DNA of 64,000 nucleotides from positions 87,217-151,216 of the forward strand of contig NZ_PVNP01000192.1 in assembly GCF_002993365.1 (NCBI RefSeq), read 5' to 3'. The DNA is from Marisediminitalea alba (GTDB taxonomy: Bacteria; Pseudomonadota; Gammaproteobacteria; Enterobacterales; Alteromonadaceae). Shown here one piece after another: positions 38,933-48,392 of the stretch. The position numbers were made by a program, and so were the translations under genes. The notes under the pieces were generated by a model. That model saw only the letters and a list, made by a program, of their open reading frames with translations, was not told where the DNA came from and made no database searches. Numbering within the stretch: the first letter of the stretch is position 1; every line of letters begins with the position of its first letter.

Positions 38933-39781
38933 TCAGTAAAGCATGAAGGCACTTGGGTTAAATAAGCTCATCACACTGAGACACTGGAGATTAGTAATGT
39001 CCAGCGCGTCTTCCAGATCCTCGTGAGCCAGGCCCAGGGTTTCATGTAAATGGGGCAGCAGATTGTTATAGCTTGGATAAACCTCGGTGTTTACATTGTC
39101 CAGTGCCAGTACATAGGACAACTGCAGGATCTGAACATCCAGATCGGTCGCCGGTGTATCAGTATTATGAATTTGCACCAAAGGATTGCTGATGGCCTCG
39201 GGAATTCCCCAGTTTTTTATAATTTCAGCCGACAGCGCCGAATAGGTAAAGCCACAGATAGCCTGTTGCAACTCCGCCGGTTTCACCCGGGCATTAAATG
39301 CGGTGCAGCGCTGCGCCTCTTTGGGAAACATTGAAACCATCGCCAGCTCACCAATATTATGCAGCAACCCTGACACAAACAACCGCTCTGACTCTTTGTG
39401 TTTCTTTTGCTCGGCAATGTATTTAGCCAGCAAACCGCAGCTAACGCTCTGTTCCCAGAACCGATCCAGGTCGATAATTTTGGCTTCGACATTACGAAAC
39501 GCGTGGGAAATACCGTAGGCTAACGCCAAATCATAGGCGGCACGGGTACCTATCACCTGCAATGCCTTGGTGATAGTGTCGATACGGTTGGGAAATTTAT
39601 ACAACGCACTGTTAGCCACTTTTAGCAGCTGGCCGGTCAGTGCCGGGTCGAAGGCGATAATTTCGCCAATATCATCCATGCTGGCAGCGCTATCATCCAT
39701 GCACGCTTTCAGACGAGTCACTGCTTCAGGTAACACGAAAATCTCGGTAGCTTGTGAAGCAATTTCAGACACATTTTTCAT
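38933..39781 (-). CDS. HDOD-domain signalling protein
   Basis: A 282-residue single-domain HDOD protein (HD-related output domain), a regulator found with c-di-GMP and stress signalling in Alteromonadales. Visible marks are FVLPEAVTRLKACMDD, IAFDPALTGQLLKVANSALY, ITKALQVIGTRAAYDLALAYGI and SGLLHNIGELAM. The usual HD pair of catalytic HD proteins reads HN here, consistent with a non-enzymatic HDOD. Its target is unknown. Confidence 0.83.
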   Translation of the reverse strand: MKNVSEIASQATEIFVLPEAVTRLKACMDDSAASMDDIGEIIAFDPALTGQLLKVANSALYKFPNRIDTITKALQVIGTRAAYDLALAYGISHAFRNVEAKIIDLDRFWEQSVSCGLLAKYIAEQKKHKESERLFVSGLLHNIGELAMVSMFPKEAQRCTAFNARVKPAELQQAICGFTYSALSAEIIKNWGIPEAISNPLVQIHNTDTPATDLDVQILQLSYVLALDNVNTEVYPSYNNLLPHLHETLGLAHEDLEDALDITNLQCLSVMSLFNPSAFMLY

Positions 39782-39895
39782 ATTAAAGCCTCTGCTGCGA
39801 AAGCAATCCTTTTCAATACTTATTCACAACAATATCCATTCTCTGCACTAATGGTATAGCGCATCTCTGCTGGCACTGCCACTAAATTGGCGTCA

Positions 39896-40930
39896 TTATT
39901 CCAAGTGTAGCTTAAATTTCAAAGTATTCCCGTCCAAAGGGCGTCGCGCTGCGACTAGTGCCGAGGTTTCCAGGGATTTCACCAGGTCCGCCACGCTTTT
40001 ATTTATCGGACAGGCTACTCCGCTTAGGGCCCCCTGCTCTGCCACTGCGCCGTTAAGATAATCTATTTCGGTTACCCGGCCGGCCTGCAAATCCCACCAC
40101 ATAGAAGAACGCGCAGTAGGTTCTATATGCAACATAGCGCTGGCCAGACGCTTAAACAGCCAGTCAGGTAAACGCAAAACGGCGGGTAAATAGCGGGCTG
40201 GTACCCGGGTAAGCCGGGGGAGCCTGATGTTGCAGGCGGCAGTCACCGCCAACAGTTCATCCATCAGCGCTGCAATCACCTGCCGGCAAGCTCTGTCGAG
40301 CAGCATGGTTCTGACCGGCTGATTCACAATAGCATTGATACTGTTTGCCAGATTGAGCTGCAACTTAGCCCAGGCGACGGCTTCAATCCCCTTGTGCCAG
40401 TGGAGCATCAGAAGTTTATGCTGCACCGCGCACAGTGCTCTGGTTACCTCTGGCGCCAAATCCTCTGGCTGCTCCAGGTAAAACTCCCCTTCCGTGCTCT
40501 TTTGCAACTGCTTCAGTGATTCATCCCAAACCACGTTACAGCCCACAATGCCATGTAAAACGCGAATACCTGGTAAGTACTTTCGGGTAAGCGCTGTTGC
40601 GCCAAGCCCGTTCTGACAACACACTATGATACAATCCGGCGCGATCACCGGCTGTAAACGCGCCAGCATTTCTTCTAATGCCGTATTTTTAACTGTCAGC
40701 CAGATAATGCTACGCTCGATTTTCGCCGGTAACTCTTTCAGGCACTGCCCTGCGTTTGCTTTATACTCTGCTTTGTTACCGGCATAGTCGGTCAGGCTTA
40801 TGCCCTCAGCCAGACGCCCCAGCCAGTTTGGGCGCCCAATAAAGCTCACCCGGGCAGATTGGCCAATAATACCGCCCACAAAGCTGCCAATTAAGCCACT
40901 ACCCACAATGACATGCTGATATTGCGCCAT
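39896..40930 (-). CDS. Ketopantoate reductase family protein (PanE/ApbA-like)
   Basis: 344 residues from the ATG at 40930 (MAQYQHVIVGSGLIGSF); an open frame extends far upstream to 41359 but overlaps the divergent glycosyltransferase and is not used. Marks are the Rossmann VGSGLIGSFVGG, the NGLGATALTRKYLPG loop, and the catalytic Lys region WAKLQLNLANSINAIVN. The family reduces 2-dehydropantoate to pantoate with NADPH for coenzyme A synthesis. Divergence in the C-terminal domain leaves open a related 2-keto substrate. Confidence 0.8.
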   Translation of the reverse strand: MAQYQHVIVGSGLIGSFVGGIIGQSARVSFIGRPNWLGRLAEGISLTDYAGNKAEYKANAGQCLKELPAKIERSIIWLTVKNTALEEMLARLQPVIAPDCIIVCCQNGLGATALTRKYLPGIRVLHGIVGCNVVWDESLKQLQKSTEGEFYLEQPEDLAPEVTRALCAVQHKLLMLHWHKGIEAVAWAKLQLNLANSINAIVNQPVRTMLLDRACRQVIAALMDELLAVTAACNIRLPRLTRVPARYLPAVLRLPDWLFKRLASAMLHIEPTARSSMWWDLQAGRVTEIDYLNGAVAEQGALSGVACPINKSVADLVKSLETSALVAARRPLDGNTLKFKLHLE

Positions 40931-41033
40931 AAAAGTTATCCGCACGGTGAAAGATACGCTCATGTTACCCGACTTTACTCGTGTGCAAAGCACAAGCCAT
41001 GGTATATTTGCGGTTTTGAGCGTTGAGCCTGAT

Positions 41034-42263
41034 ATGACAGAAAAGGTGTTGATAATTGGCGCGGTATGGCCGGAGTCAAAATCTTCCGCGGCCGGGCAGA
41101 ATATGGCTGCGTTAATTAAACTGTTTGCCGCTCGGGACTTCGGCATCCATTTTGCCAGCGCGGCGGCCGAAAGCCTGCATAGGGACAACGACCTGCTTCT
41201 CGCGTGTACGCTGCACACAATAAGTCTTAATGACGCCTCCTTCGACACTTTCATTGCAAAGCTTAACCCCGCCATCGTCATCTTCGACCGTTTTATGACC
41301 GAAGAGCAGTTTTCAGCGCGGGTTAAACAGCATTGCCCCGATGCGCTGCATATGCTCAATACCGAGGATTTACACAGTCTGCGTCATGCCCGCCATGAAG
41401 CGGTTAAGCAAGGAGGACCACCCAACGACGCAAAATTAAACAATGCCTTTTCACAGCGCGAGATAGCCGCCATTTTGCGCAGCGATATCAGCCTCATTAT
41501 TTCATCGGCAGAATACCGCCTGCTCACCGATTATTATCGGGTACCAGATAAACAGTTACAGCTATTTCCGCTCCAGCAACCACTGACTTCCCCGCCTGAG
41601 CTACCCGATTACCCGACGCGCCAGCACTTTATCACCGTGGGTAATTTTCGACACGCGCCAAACTGGGATGCGGTCTTGCAGTTAAAGCAATTATGGCCGG
41701 CCATCCGGGCCCGGTTACCCGATGCTGAACTACACATTTACGGGGCTTATCCACCGAAAAAAGCCACCCAGCTCCATAATGCGAAACAAGGCTTTGTTGT
41801 AAAGGGTTGGGTAAACGACATCGGCAAAGCAATGGCCAGCGCCCGGGTTTGCCTGGCACCACTTCGCTTTGGCGCCGGGATCAAAGGTAAACTGTTAACG
41901 GCCATGCAATACGCCACCCCCAGTGTTACCACAGAGGTTGGTGCTGAGGGCATTGCCAGTGCTGGAGAATGGCCCGGAAAGGTGGTCAGCCTAACGCCGC
42001 CAGCGGCGTATATCGATGCTGCCTGCCAACTTTATCGCGAAGAAGCGCAGTGGCAACAAGCGAGTCAACAGGCTAAAACCATCACTGCTGCCTATCAGAA
42101 CGCCCAGCACCAGGCGCAAGCCGCCTTATTTGAGAAAATTGCGGTTGCCCGTAACGATTTACCGGCATTTCGTCAAAGCTTATTTCTGCATAGCCTGATA
42201 TGGCACCACAGCCTGCGTGCCTCACAGTTTATGAGTCAGTGGATAGAAGCGAAAAACCGCTAA
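41034..42263 (+). CDS. Glycosyltransferase (GT4-like)
   Basis: A 409-residue glycosyltransferase. The start at 41034 (MTEKVLIIGAVWPESKSSAAGQNM) matches the family N-terminus with its SSAAG nucleotide-sugar loop; earlier starts (40947, 40962) overlap the divergent PanE promoter. The C-terminal domain has FITVGNFRHAPNWDAVLQLKQLWP and the GT4-type FGAGIKGKLLTAMQYATPSVTTEVGAEGI, which binds the sugar-nucleotide. The acceptor is unknown, and there is no polysaccharide cluster around it. Confidence 0.75.
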   Translation: MTEKVLIIGAVWPESKSSAAGQNMAALIKLFAARDFGIHFASAAAESLHRDNDLLLACTLHTISLNDASFDTFIAKLNPAIVIFDRFMTEEQFSARVKQHCPDALHMLNTEDLHSLRHARHEAVKQGGPPNDAKLNNAFSQREIAAILRSDISLIISSAEYRLLTDYYRVPDKQLQLFPLQQPLTSPPELPDYPTRQHFITVGNFRHAPNWDAVLQLKQLWPAIRARLPDAELHIYGAYPPKKATQLHNAKQGFVVKGWVNDIGKAMASARVCLAPLRFGAGIKGKLLTAMQYATPSVTTEVGAEGIASAGEWPGKVVSLTPPAAYIDAACQLYREEAQWQQASQQAKTITAAYQNAQHQAQAALFEKIAVARNDLPAFRQSLFLHSLIWHHSLRASQFMSQWIEAKNR

Positions 42264-42319
42264 TCAGTTTTGCGGATAACCACGTATACACTTGTACGGG
42301 TTACCAACAGGACAGTCGA

Positions 42320-42766
42320 ATGAGGCATTACCTTACACTTGGCCTGAGCATGTTTTTGCTCACTTTCAACCATACTGCCAGTGCACAATCGCGTTTGGCA
42401 CCACAAAATATGATGGCGCTATGCCAGGGGCTCGGTCAGGCCACGGCTACAGTGGCCCAAGGCCGCGAACAGGGTGTCCCCGACGACAAAAACGAAGGTG
42501 TGCAAGTGCTTAAACGAATCTCTCAGCACAGCGGTAACGATTTTGTCAGTCACATTGGCCAGTTTCTTAACCAAACGCAAGACCTGCCATACCTTTGGCA
42601 GGGCATGTTGTATACTCACGCCTGCTGGCACAGTTATCAGGACAACCCCGCTCAGGTGAGTCTGATGTCGTCTCTGCTGCCTTTTCGCTGCGACATGGAC
42701 AACCCCGCCATGGACTGTATTGATGAAACGTTTTTAACCCTGCCCGGCGAGGCAGCGCAAATTTGA
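42320..42766 (+). CDS. Exported protein of unknown function
   Basis: 148 residues from the ATG at 42320 with a clear signal peptide (HYLTLGLSMFLLTFNHTASA). The mature part has four cysteines (C at GMLYTHACWHSYQD, LLPFRCDMDNPAMDCID, MALCQGL), suggesting periplasmic disulfides. I do not recognise a family. It ends one base before the convergent SufE-like gene. Confidence 0.7.
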   Translation: MRHYLTLGLSMFLLTFNHTASAQSRLAPQNMMALCQGLGQATATVAQGREQGVPDDKNEGVQVLKRISQHSGNDFVSHIGQFLNQTQDLPYLWQGMLYTHACWHSYQDNPAQVSLMSSLLPFRCDMDNPAMDCIDETFLTLPGEAAQI

Positions 42767-43177
42767 TCAGTTACTTACTGCAGATTGGTGCCGTATCTGC
42801 CTGATCACTTCAGCAATACCACTCGCCCGGGACTGGCTCAGATAACGTTCGAGCTGTATCGACGCAAACCAGTCATCAAAATCGAAGGCAGCAATTTGCT
42901 CAGGCGAAAGCTGATTGACTTTTTCCTGGATCACCGCCAGTACGCCACGGATTATTTTACTGTCTGACCAAGCCAGCATTGCTACGTGGTGGTTATCATC
43001 CACAGTGAGCTGCAACCACACCTGGCTCTGACACCCCTGCACTTCGCTGTGCTCGTTGCGAGCCTCAGCGTTCAGCGGATACAGCGCCTTGCCAGCCAGC
43101 ATGAGTTGCCGTAACAGATTATCCCACCCCTTCGCCTGTGCCAGCTGCGCGGCAAGGTTGATGCTATTCGTCGTCAT
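42767..43177 (-). CDS. SufE/CsdE-like sulfur acceptor
   Basis: A 136-residue protein of the SufE/CsdE fold. It accepts persulfide sulfur from a cysteine desulfurase on the conserved Cys in EVQGCQSQVWL and passes it on for Fe-S or thiolation chemistry. Also visible are DSKIIRGVLAVI and the C-terminal ASGIAEVIRQIRHQ. The partner desulfurase (SufS or CsdA) is not in the window. Its start overlaps the upstream DUF2750 gene by 14 bases. Confidence 0.85.
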   Translation of the reverse strand: MTTNSINLAAQLAQAKGWDNLLRQLMLAGKALYPLNAEARNEHSEVQGCQSQVWLQLTVDDNHHVAMLAWSDSKIIRGVLAVIQEKVNQLSPEQIAAFDFDDWFASIQLERYLSQSRASGIAEVIRQIRHQSAVSN

Positions 43178-43535
43178 CAGTCAGTTGTAACAGTAATTCG
43201 TCGGCCGACGTAACAATGCCCTCGCGCAGATTGCCTGAGGGAAATAACACCAGACCAATCTGATTTTTTTTCAGGCCCGGCAACCAGGTCCCGGTAAACT
43301 CATCCAGCGCTATAGCCTGAGGCTTACTGTCGGGTAAGTCCTTACGCTGCCAGAACGCCACACTGGCCTCATCGGGCCAAACCGGCAGACAGGTTTGGGT
43401 ATCACTGTCGACCATTACCCAGCCATCGGCCCCCATCAGCCCCCAGATAGTTTGGGTTTCCAGTACCCGCTCAACCAATAACTCTCCCCGCTCACGGGCC
43501 GGAAGCTGACTTTCCAGCTCTGTTTGTGCTGTCAT
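43164..43535 (-). CDS. DUF2750-family protein
   Basis: A 123-residue small soluble protein. I recognise the DUF2750 pattern: TIWGLMGADGWVMVDS, TCLPVWPDEASVAFW and LDEFTGTWLPGLKKNQIGLVLFPSG. Function unknown. The 14-base overlap with the SufE-like gene points to co-expression, so a link to sulfur transfer is possible but unproven. Confidence 0.75.
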   Translation of the reverse strand: MTAQTELESQLPARERGELLVERVLETQTIWGLMGADGWVMVDSDTQTCLPVWPDEASVAFWQRKDLPDSKPQAIALDEFTGTWLPGLKKNQIGLVLFPSGNLREGIVTSADELLLQLTDDDE

Positions 43536-43673
43536 AATGTGACTCAGTTAATTATTTTCGCCGATTATACCTGTTTCTGACAATTTGTAAGCCCGCGCGT
43601 AACCGGCGGTTAAGCTCAGCCTGGCTTTCTGGTACTATGCCCGGCATCGAAGATTTATCTACCCGTGGATTCA

Positions 43674-44483
43674 ATGAAAGTCATTTCTTTTAATATAAAC
43701 GGCATCCGTGCCCGCATTCATCAGTTAACCGCCCTTATCGAAAAGCACCAGCCGGATGTGGTGGGGTTACAGGAAATCAAAGTCGATAATCCCCAGTTTC
43801 CGGTCGCCGATATAGAAGCACTGGGTTACAACGTGTATTTTCATGGTCAGAAAGGCCACTACGGCGTGGCATTTATGACTAAGCAAACGCCAACCAAGGT
43901 GCAATACGGCTTTCCCACCGACGCTGAAGATGCCCAGCGGCGCATGATAATGGTCACGGTTGAAAACGACCAGGGCGAGCCGGTTACCCTGCTCAACGGC
44001 TATTTCCCACAAGGTGAAAACCGCAGTCATGAAACCAAATTCCCGGCCAAAGAAAAGTTCTATGCCGACCTGATGCACTATATCACCAGCGAACATACCC
44101 CTGAGGACAATCTGGTGATCATGGGCGATATGAATATTTCCCACACCGACAGTGATATTGGCATTGGCGAAGACAACCGCAAACGCTGGTTACGCACCGG
44201 TAAGTGCAGCTTTTTGCCAGAGGAACGGGAATGGCTCAATACGTTACTCGATTGGGGCTTACACGACAGTTTCCGCAGTCAGCATCCGGACTGTACTGAT
44301 CAGTTCAGCTGGTTTGATTACCGCTCCAAAGGCTTTAACGATAATCGCGGCCTCAGAATCGATCTGATCCTGGCCACTCAGAGTATGCATAATACGTTGC
44401 AGGAAACCGGTATCGACTACGAACTTCGCGGTATCGAAAAGCCTTCTGATCATGCCCCCATCTGGGCCACCTACAAAGGATAA
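43674..44483 (+). CDS. xthA: Exodeoxyribonuclease III (AP endonuclease)
   Basis: The major base-excision-repair AP endonuclease and 3'-5' exonuclease. The ATG at 43674 ([18 protein letters not shown]) gives 269 residues, matching the E. coli enzyme (268); a GTG nine bases earlier is also in frame. Active-site motifs are VGLQEIK (metal-binding Glu), [35 protein letters not shown], and the C-terminal [10 protein letters not shown] catalytic His. Confidence 0.93.
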   Translation: MKVISFNINGIRARIHQLTALIEKHQPDVVGLQEIKVDNPQFPVADIEALGYNVYFHGQKGHYGVAFMTKQTPTKVQYGFPTDAEDAQRRMIMVTVENDQGEPVTLLNGYFPQGENRSHETKFPAKEKFYADLMHYITSEHTPEDNLVIMGDMNISHTDSDIGIGEDNRKRWLRTGKCSFLPEEREWLNTLLDWGLHDSFRSQHPDCTDQFSWFDYRSKGFNDNRGLRIDLILATQSMHNTLQETGIDYELRGIEKPSDHAPIWATYKG

Positions 44484-44486
44484 ACC

Positions 44487-45137
44487 ATGACCACATTACA
44501 ACTGGTCGGGCTGTGTTTATTTGTGGTGTTGCTGGGCTTTATTGTCCGCAACATTCACTGGCCCGAGTTTGTTGCCTCTAAACAAAAGCAGCATATGCTG
44601 TTTGGCTGCGCAGCCGCCGTGTTCTTTTTATGGATTTTTCGCGCCAGTGTGCCCGGCGACCCGAGCCCCAGTGTGCATTTCATGTGGTTAGTAGCACTCG
44701 CGCTAATTCTCGGCTTCCGTTACGCCATGATAGCTGCCACCATCGCCCTGCTGGGTGCTACTGCCATTGGTAAGGAAAGCTGGGCGATGTTCGGCATTAA
44801 CGGCATGCTTGGCATTGCGGCCCCCGTCGCCTTTAGCTACATGTTGTTTATGCTGGCGTTTCACAAGCTACCCAGAAACCTGTTTATTTACGTGTTTCTG
44901 TGCGCCTTCATTCCCGGTGCACTGGCCATCGCACTCAAAATTGCCTTAATGAGCGGCTACTACGTGCTGGACGGGGTTTATAGCTGGTCGGTGGTGAAAG
45001 ATAACTACCTTATTCTTATTCCGTTGCTGCTGTTTCCGGAAGGCATGTTAAACGGCATGACCATGACCATTCTGATCATTTACTTTCCGGGTCTGGCTTA
45101 CACTTTCCACGATAAATTCTATATCGACGGCAAGTAA
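44487..45137 (+). CDS. CbiM-like energy-coupling-factor permease / membrane protein
   Basis: A 216-residue, about six-helix membrane protein that follows xthA by three bases. Its sequence (LGFRYAMIAATIALLGATAIGKESWAMFGINGMLGIAAPVAFSYM) resembles the CbiM family of metal-uptake permeases. None of the rest of an ECF transporter (CbiN, Q or O) is nearby, so the permease may be a stand-alone or differently coupled protein. The metal is not identifiable. Confidence 0.65.
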   Translation: MTTLQLVGLCLFVVLLGFIVRNIHWPEFVASKQKQHMLFGCAAAVFFLWIFRASVPGDPSPSVHFMWLVALALILGFRYAMIAATIALLGATAIGKESWAMFGINGMLGIAAPVAFSYMLFMLAFHKLPRNLFIYVFLCAFIPGALAIALKIALMSGYYVLDGVYSWSVVKDNYLILIPLLLFPEGMLNGMTMTILIIYFPGLAYTFHDKFYIDGK

Positions 45138-45144
45138 CACCTGG

Positions 45145-46572
45145 CTAGTTTCGTGTTGCCTGAGCGGCAACGCGAAACGTAAGCGTGACACATAAACCAC
45201 CAGCCGGCTCCAGAGCAAAACTTATTTCACCCTCGTTAAGGCGCATGGCTTCGGCCGTTATGGCAAGCCCCAGGCCTAATCCGCCGGTATCAGAATTGCG
45301 CGCGCTGTCAGTACGATAAAACGCTTTGGTCAGTCGCTCAAGCTCTGGCGGGGCCACACCGGGACCATCATCGCAAATGATGACCTTAAACCACTCCTGC
45401 TCGCATTCACAACGCAGTGACACCGATGAACTGGCATATTTAAAGGCATTGCGCACCACATTTTCGATAGCCGTAACGAAAGGCTCCTCATAAATGTTTA
45501 AGGTGGCACTGCATAACGAATGTTGCCAGGCGATATTCATCCCTTTGGCTTCAAAAGCAGCATCTTCACACAGCTCATCCAGTAGTGCTTCTGTAGTGAG
45601 AAGCTGACGACCCTGTTGAATAGCATGGGCTTCCATGGTGGTCAGGTCACTCAGACGCTGGATATGCAAATTCAGCAGCTCGCTCTCTCTCTCAGCCCGC
45701 TCCAGCAGAGGCAAAATGGTGGCGTCATCAGATTTTTTGCGAACCAGTGCCAGTGTCATTTGCAGCCGGGTTAAAGGCGTGCGCAGCTCATGGGAAATAT
45801 CGGCACTCTGGCGTTTCTGATTCTGGATAAGAGCGGCAATCCGCGCGGTCATATCATTAAACTGTTCAAACAGACGGGCAAACTGCGCATTGGACGCAAA
45901 ACGTTTATCATCACTCGCCGGGTTATCCACCTCGATTTTGTGCGAGAGCTGTCCCCGCCCTACTGCGTTAAACGCACTGCCGAGACGGTTAAGCGGTTGC
46001 GCAATCGAACGCACCAGCAATAAGCTCATCACACTGGTAACGAGCAGAAAAATGCCAATAATGCTCCACCATGGCATAGTCCGAAAAATCTCCATTGGCC
46101 GGGGCCGTTCCGGTCGCCACAGGATGAGTTTGAGATCGGGCCGCGATGGCAGCACACCCGGGCCAAGTAAGCGAGTCCATTCCAGGTTAATATCGCGCAG
46201 GTGATCACTTTGCAGAAAGTACCAGAATCGCGGGTTTTCAAAGCGCTCTCGCAGTGATTTTCGCAACGGGGCACTGCTCAGGACAATCTCGAGCTCGTTA
46301 TTAATCACAAACCACTCAAAGGGCATGCGCCGATCAGAATTGTTAAGCCTTCGGCCCAGACGTCGATAGTCTCCGTTACTGTTAGCAATCAGCGTATCCA
46401 CATGGCTAACCACAGCATTGAGTAGATCACGATCTTTACCCTGCAGGTGATTTTCGTCGGAAAACTGTTGGATCAGCACGGCCGGAATGGCAATCGACAG
46501 TACCGACACTAATAGCGTCAGCCAGAACCAGCCGAGCACTTTGACATTAAAACTACGAATGGGGCTTATCAT
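45145..46572 (-). CDS. Sensor histidine kinase, Cpx-like
   Basis: 475 residues: a membrane segment (about 12-36), a periplasmic sensor domain to about 167, a second membrane segment (168-188), a HAMP domain (about 190-250), the H-box with phospho-acceptor His261 in DISHELRTPLTRL, and the ATPase (ICDDGPGVAPPELERL, then GGLGLGLAI). With the divergent Spy/CpxP-like gene across the regulator it resembles an envelope-stress CpxA. Its ATG overlaps the regulator's stop by four bases. Confidence 0.86.
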   Translation of the reverse strand: MISPIRSFNVKVLGWFWLTLLVSVLSIAIPAVLIQQFSDENHLQGKDRDLLNAVVSHVDTLIANSNGDYRRLGRRLNNSDRRMPFEWFVINNELEIVLSSAPLRKSLRERFENPRFWYFLQSDHLRDINLEWTRLLGPGVLPSRPDLKLILWRPERPRPMEIFRTMPWWSIIGIFLLVTSVMSLLLVRSIAQPLNRLGSAFNAVGRGQLSHKIEVDNPASDDKRFASNAQFARLFEQFNDMTARIAALIQNQKRQSADISHELRTPLTRLQMTLALVRKKSDDATILPLLERAERESELLNLHIQRLSDLTTMEAHAIQQGRQLLTTEALLDELCEDAAFEAKGMNIAWQHSLCSATLNIYEEPFVTAIENVVRNAFKYASSSVSLRCECEQEWFKVIICDDGPGVAPPELERLTKAFYRTDSARNSDTGGLGLGLAITAEAMRLNEGEISFALEPAGGLCVTLTFRVAAQATRN

Positions 46573-47273
46573 CCGCTGAAGATCCCGTAGCCCCTGCCGC
46601 GCTGACTTTTTATTTCACAAGCAGAGTCAGCCGCGCTGAGCTTTTTACGTAAATTACTGATATGAGTATCGATACTACGGTCGAAGGCCTGTAGTCGCCG
46701 GCCAAGGCATTGCTCCGACAAATCATCTTTACTGATCAGTTCGCCGGGCGCATTGGAAAGCTGCTTAAGCAGCGCAAACTCGCTGCCGGTAAGTTCCAAC
46801 AACTGTTTTTTACAGCGCGCTTCCATCCGCTGTAAATCAAGCTGCAAATCGCCCAGCTCGATGCGTTTTGTCCGCGAGCCGGCGCCATTATTTTCGGGCT
46901 CGTCACTGCGGTCTTTGGTGCGGCGCATAATGGCCCGGATCCGTGCCAGTAACTCACGATCGTTAAACGGCTTGGCAAGGTAATCGTCGGCGCCAAGCTC
47001 AAGGCCCAGCACTTTGTCCAGATCGTCGCCACGGGCGGTCAGCATCAGTACCGGTACCTCACTATTCTGGCGCAGCACTTTAAGCACATCCAGACCATTC
47101 AGTTTGGGCAGCATAACGTCCAGCAAAATTAATTCGATATTATCGTAATGCAAAGCGGCGTTAAGGCCCGACTCACCGTCTGAGAAATGCAGCACTTCGT
47201 AGCCGGACATACCAAGAAATTCGGTCAGCAGCTCCGCCAGGCCGGCGTCATCTTCAATTAATAATAGGGTCAT
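46569..47273 (-). CDS. OmpR/CpxR-type response regulator
   Basis: 234 residues: a receiver with the phospho-acceptor Asp52 (LILLDVMLPKLNGLDVL) and the conserved switch Lys in GADDYLAKPFNDRELLARI, then an OmpR-type winged-helix DNA-binding domain (ELTGSEFALLKQL, IDTHISNLRKKL). It is the partner of the adjacent kinase by overlap. It presumably drives the divergent CpxP-like gene; the intergenic region is 153 bases long. Confidence 0.9.
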   Translation of the reverse strand: MTLLLIEDDAGLAELLTEFLGMSGYEVLHFSDGESGLNAALHYDNIELILLDVMLPKLNGLDVLKVLRQNSEVPVLMLTARGDDLDKVLGLELGADDYLAKPFNDRELLARIRAIMRRTKDRSDEPENNGAGSRTKRIELGDLQLDLQRMEARCKKQLLELTGSEFALLKQLSNAPGELISKDDLSEQCLGRRLQAFDRSIDTHISNLRKKLSAADSACEIKSQRGRGYGIFSG

Positions 47274-47426
47274 CTTTCTACTGTCTACCTCTATTGCTTA
47301 AGGCCAATAATGCCTGACTTTTCACATGTTCACAGCACATTTGCATATCTTAACGTTACCTGACTTTTAACCAGATACTATTAAAACCGTCCTCATACGG
47401 GGAAGCCAAATAACCAGGAGAACCTG

Positions 47427-47810
47427 ATGAAACGTTTAATGAAAAAACTCTGCATTATTACCTGTGCCGCGATGATTGTTGGCACCGGCATCAGCGGCAT
47501 GGCTATCGCCGCTAACAGCAACCAGTCACAGGCAGAACGCGAAATGCCGCTACTGCCGCCAATGATGGAGAGGCTGGCCGATAAGCTTGACCTTACCGAG
47601 GCCCAGCAAGCAGAGCTGAAAAGCCTCAAAGAGCGTCAGCAGGCTCTGCGCGCCGAGTTCTGGGAGGTCTTTACCGAAGAACAGAAAACCACCATGCTGC
47701 AGGCCATGATGAAGCACCGCAAAGACCGCGGTGGTGATAAACACTTCCGTAAAGGGCATCACAAGGGCGAGCGTGGAGAACGCCCGGATGATACCAACCC
47801 ATCCCGCTAA
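47427..47810 (+). CDS. Spy/CpxP-family periplasmic protein
   Basis: A 127-residue exported protein. Its signal peptide ends at GMAIAA, followed by the LTxxQ region (KLDLTEAQQAELKSLKERQQ) and LWDAFT-like helical segments, with a basic, disordered tail. The Spy/CpxP family are small periplasmic chaperones and envelope-stress sensors; CpxP binds CpxA. Divergent transcription from the kinase/regulator pair makes this a self-contained stress module. Confidence 0.82.
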   Translation: MKRLMKKLCIITCAAMIVGTGISGMAIAANSNQSQAEREMPLLPPMMERLADKLDLTEAQQAELKSLKERQQALRAEFWEVFTEEQKTTMLQAMMKHRKDRGGDKHFRKGHHKGERGERPDDTNPSR

Positions 47811-47831
47811 AATTTTCCTCTTCCCAACTTT

Positions 47832-47857
47832 GGCCGCTTCACTCAGCGGCCTTTTTT
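47832..47857. terminator. Intrinsic terminator of the Spy/CpxP gene
   Basis: GGCCGCT/AGCGGCC stem with a six-base loop and a TTTTTT tail (47852-47857). It overlaps the stop codon of the convergent acetyltransferase and can also act for it on the minus strand (A-run on the other side). Confidence 0.85.
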
Positions 47858-48392
47858 ATGCCGCCGACTTTTTTTTAACCACGTAGCGCCATACCACTGT
47901 GCCATCCTCTATTGCGACTTCACTTTCCAGCTCGCCGCCACAGTGTTCTATCGTCCGTCGCGAGGCACGGTTATTTTTATAACAATGAATATGCACATCA
48001 CCAATTCCCAACTGGCGGGCAAAGTTGATAGATTGCTGCATCAGATAATTACCCAGCGACTGGCCACGGGCAGACGGGCGAACGCCAAGGCCAATATGCC
48101 CGCCGGCATAACGTAAATTATCGTTAAGGGTATGCCGAATATTGGCCACTGCCAGCAGTTCATCCCCGCTAACCAACCACAGCGTGGTACTTGCCACATA
48201 GCCATCCGGCAGGTTCACACCGGCAGCGAAATCAGCAATTTTTTGCAGCATCGCCGCAAAGTCACGATGGTCAAAATCCATCGGGAAAGGATAGCGCTCT
48301 TCCTCCCCCAACTCATCTATATATCGATTATAAGAAGCTTGCCAGGCCATACCCGGCGTTACCAGAGAGAGTTTATCGGGGTTGATTATCAT
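47856..48392 (-). CDS. GNAT-family N-acetyltransferase
   Basis: 178 residues from the ATG at 48392 (MIINPDKLSLVTPGMAWQASY); the open frame reaches 48467. Acetyl-CoA-binding core: AGGHIGLGVRPSARGQSLGNYLMQQSINFARQLGI, followed by CYKNNRASRRTIEHCGGELE, a pattern of DUF-type predicted acetyltransferases in Bacilli and gammaproteobacteria. Substrate unknown. It overlaps the small membrane gene upstream by 20 bases and ends on a terminator. Confidence 0.78.
   Translation of the reverse strand: MIINPDKLSLVTPGMAWQASYNRYIDELGEEERYPFPMDFDHRDFAAMLQKIADFAAGVNLPDGYVASTTLWLVSGDELLAVANIRHTLNDNLRYAGGHIGLGVRPSARGQSLGNYLMQQSINFARQLGIGDVHIHCYKNNRASRRTIEHCGGELESEVAIEDGTVVWRYVVKKKSAA

Noticed and set aside
39896..41359. 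A 487-codon frame for the PanE-like protein
   Set aside because: The extra ~140 codons overlap the divergent glycosyltransferase and do not resemble the family; the ATG at 40930 fits the Rossmann start.
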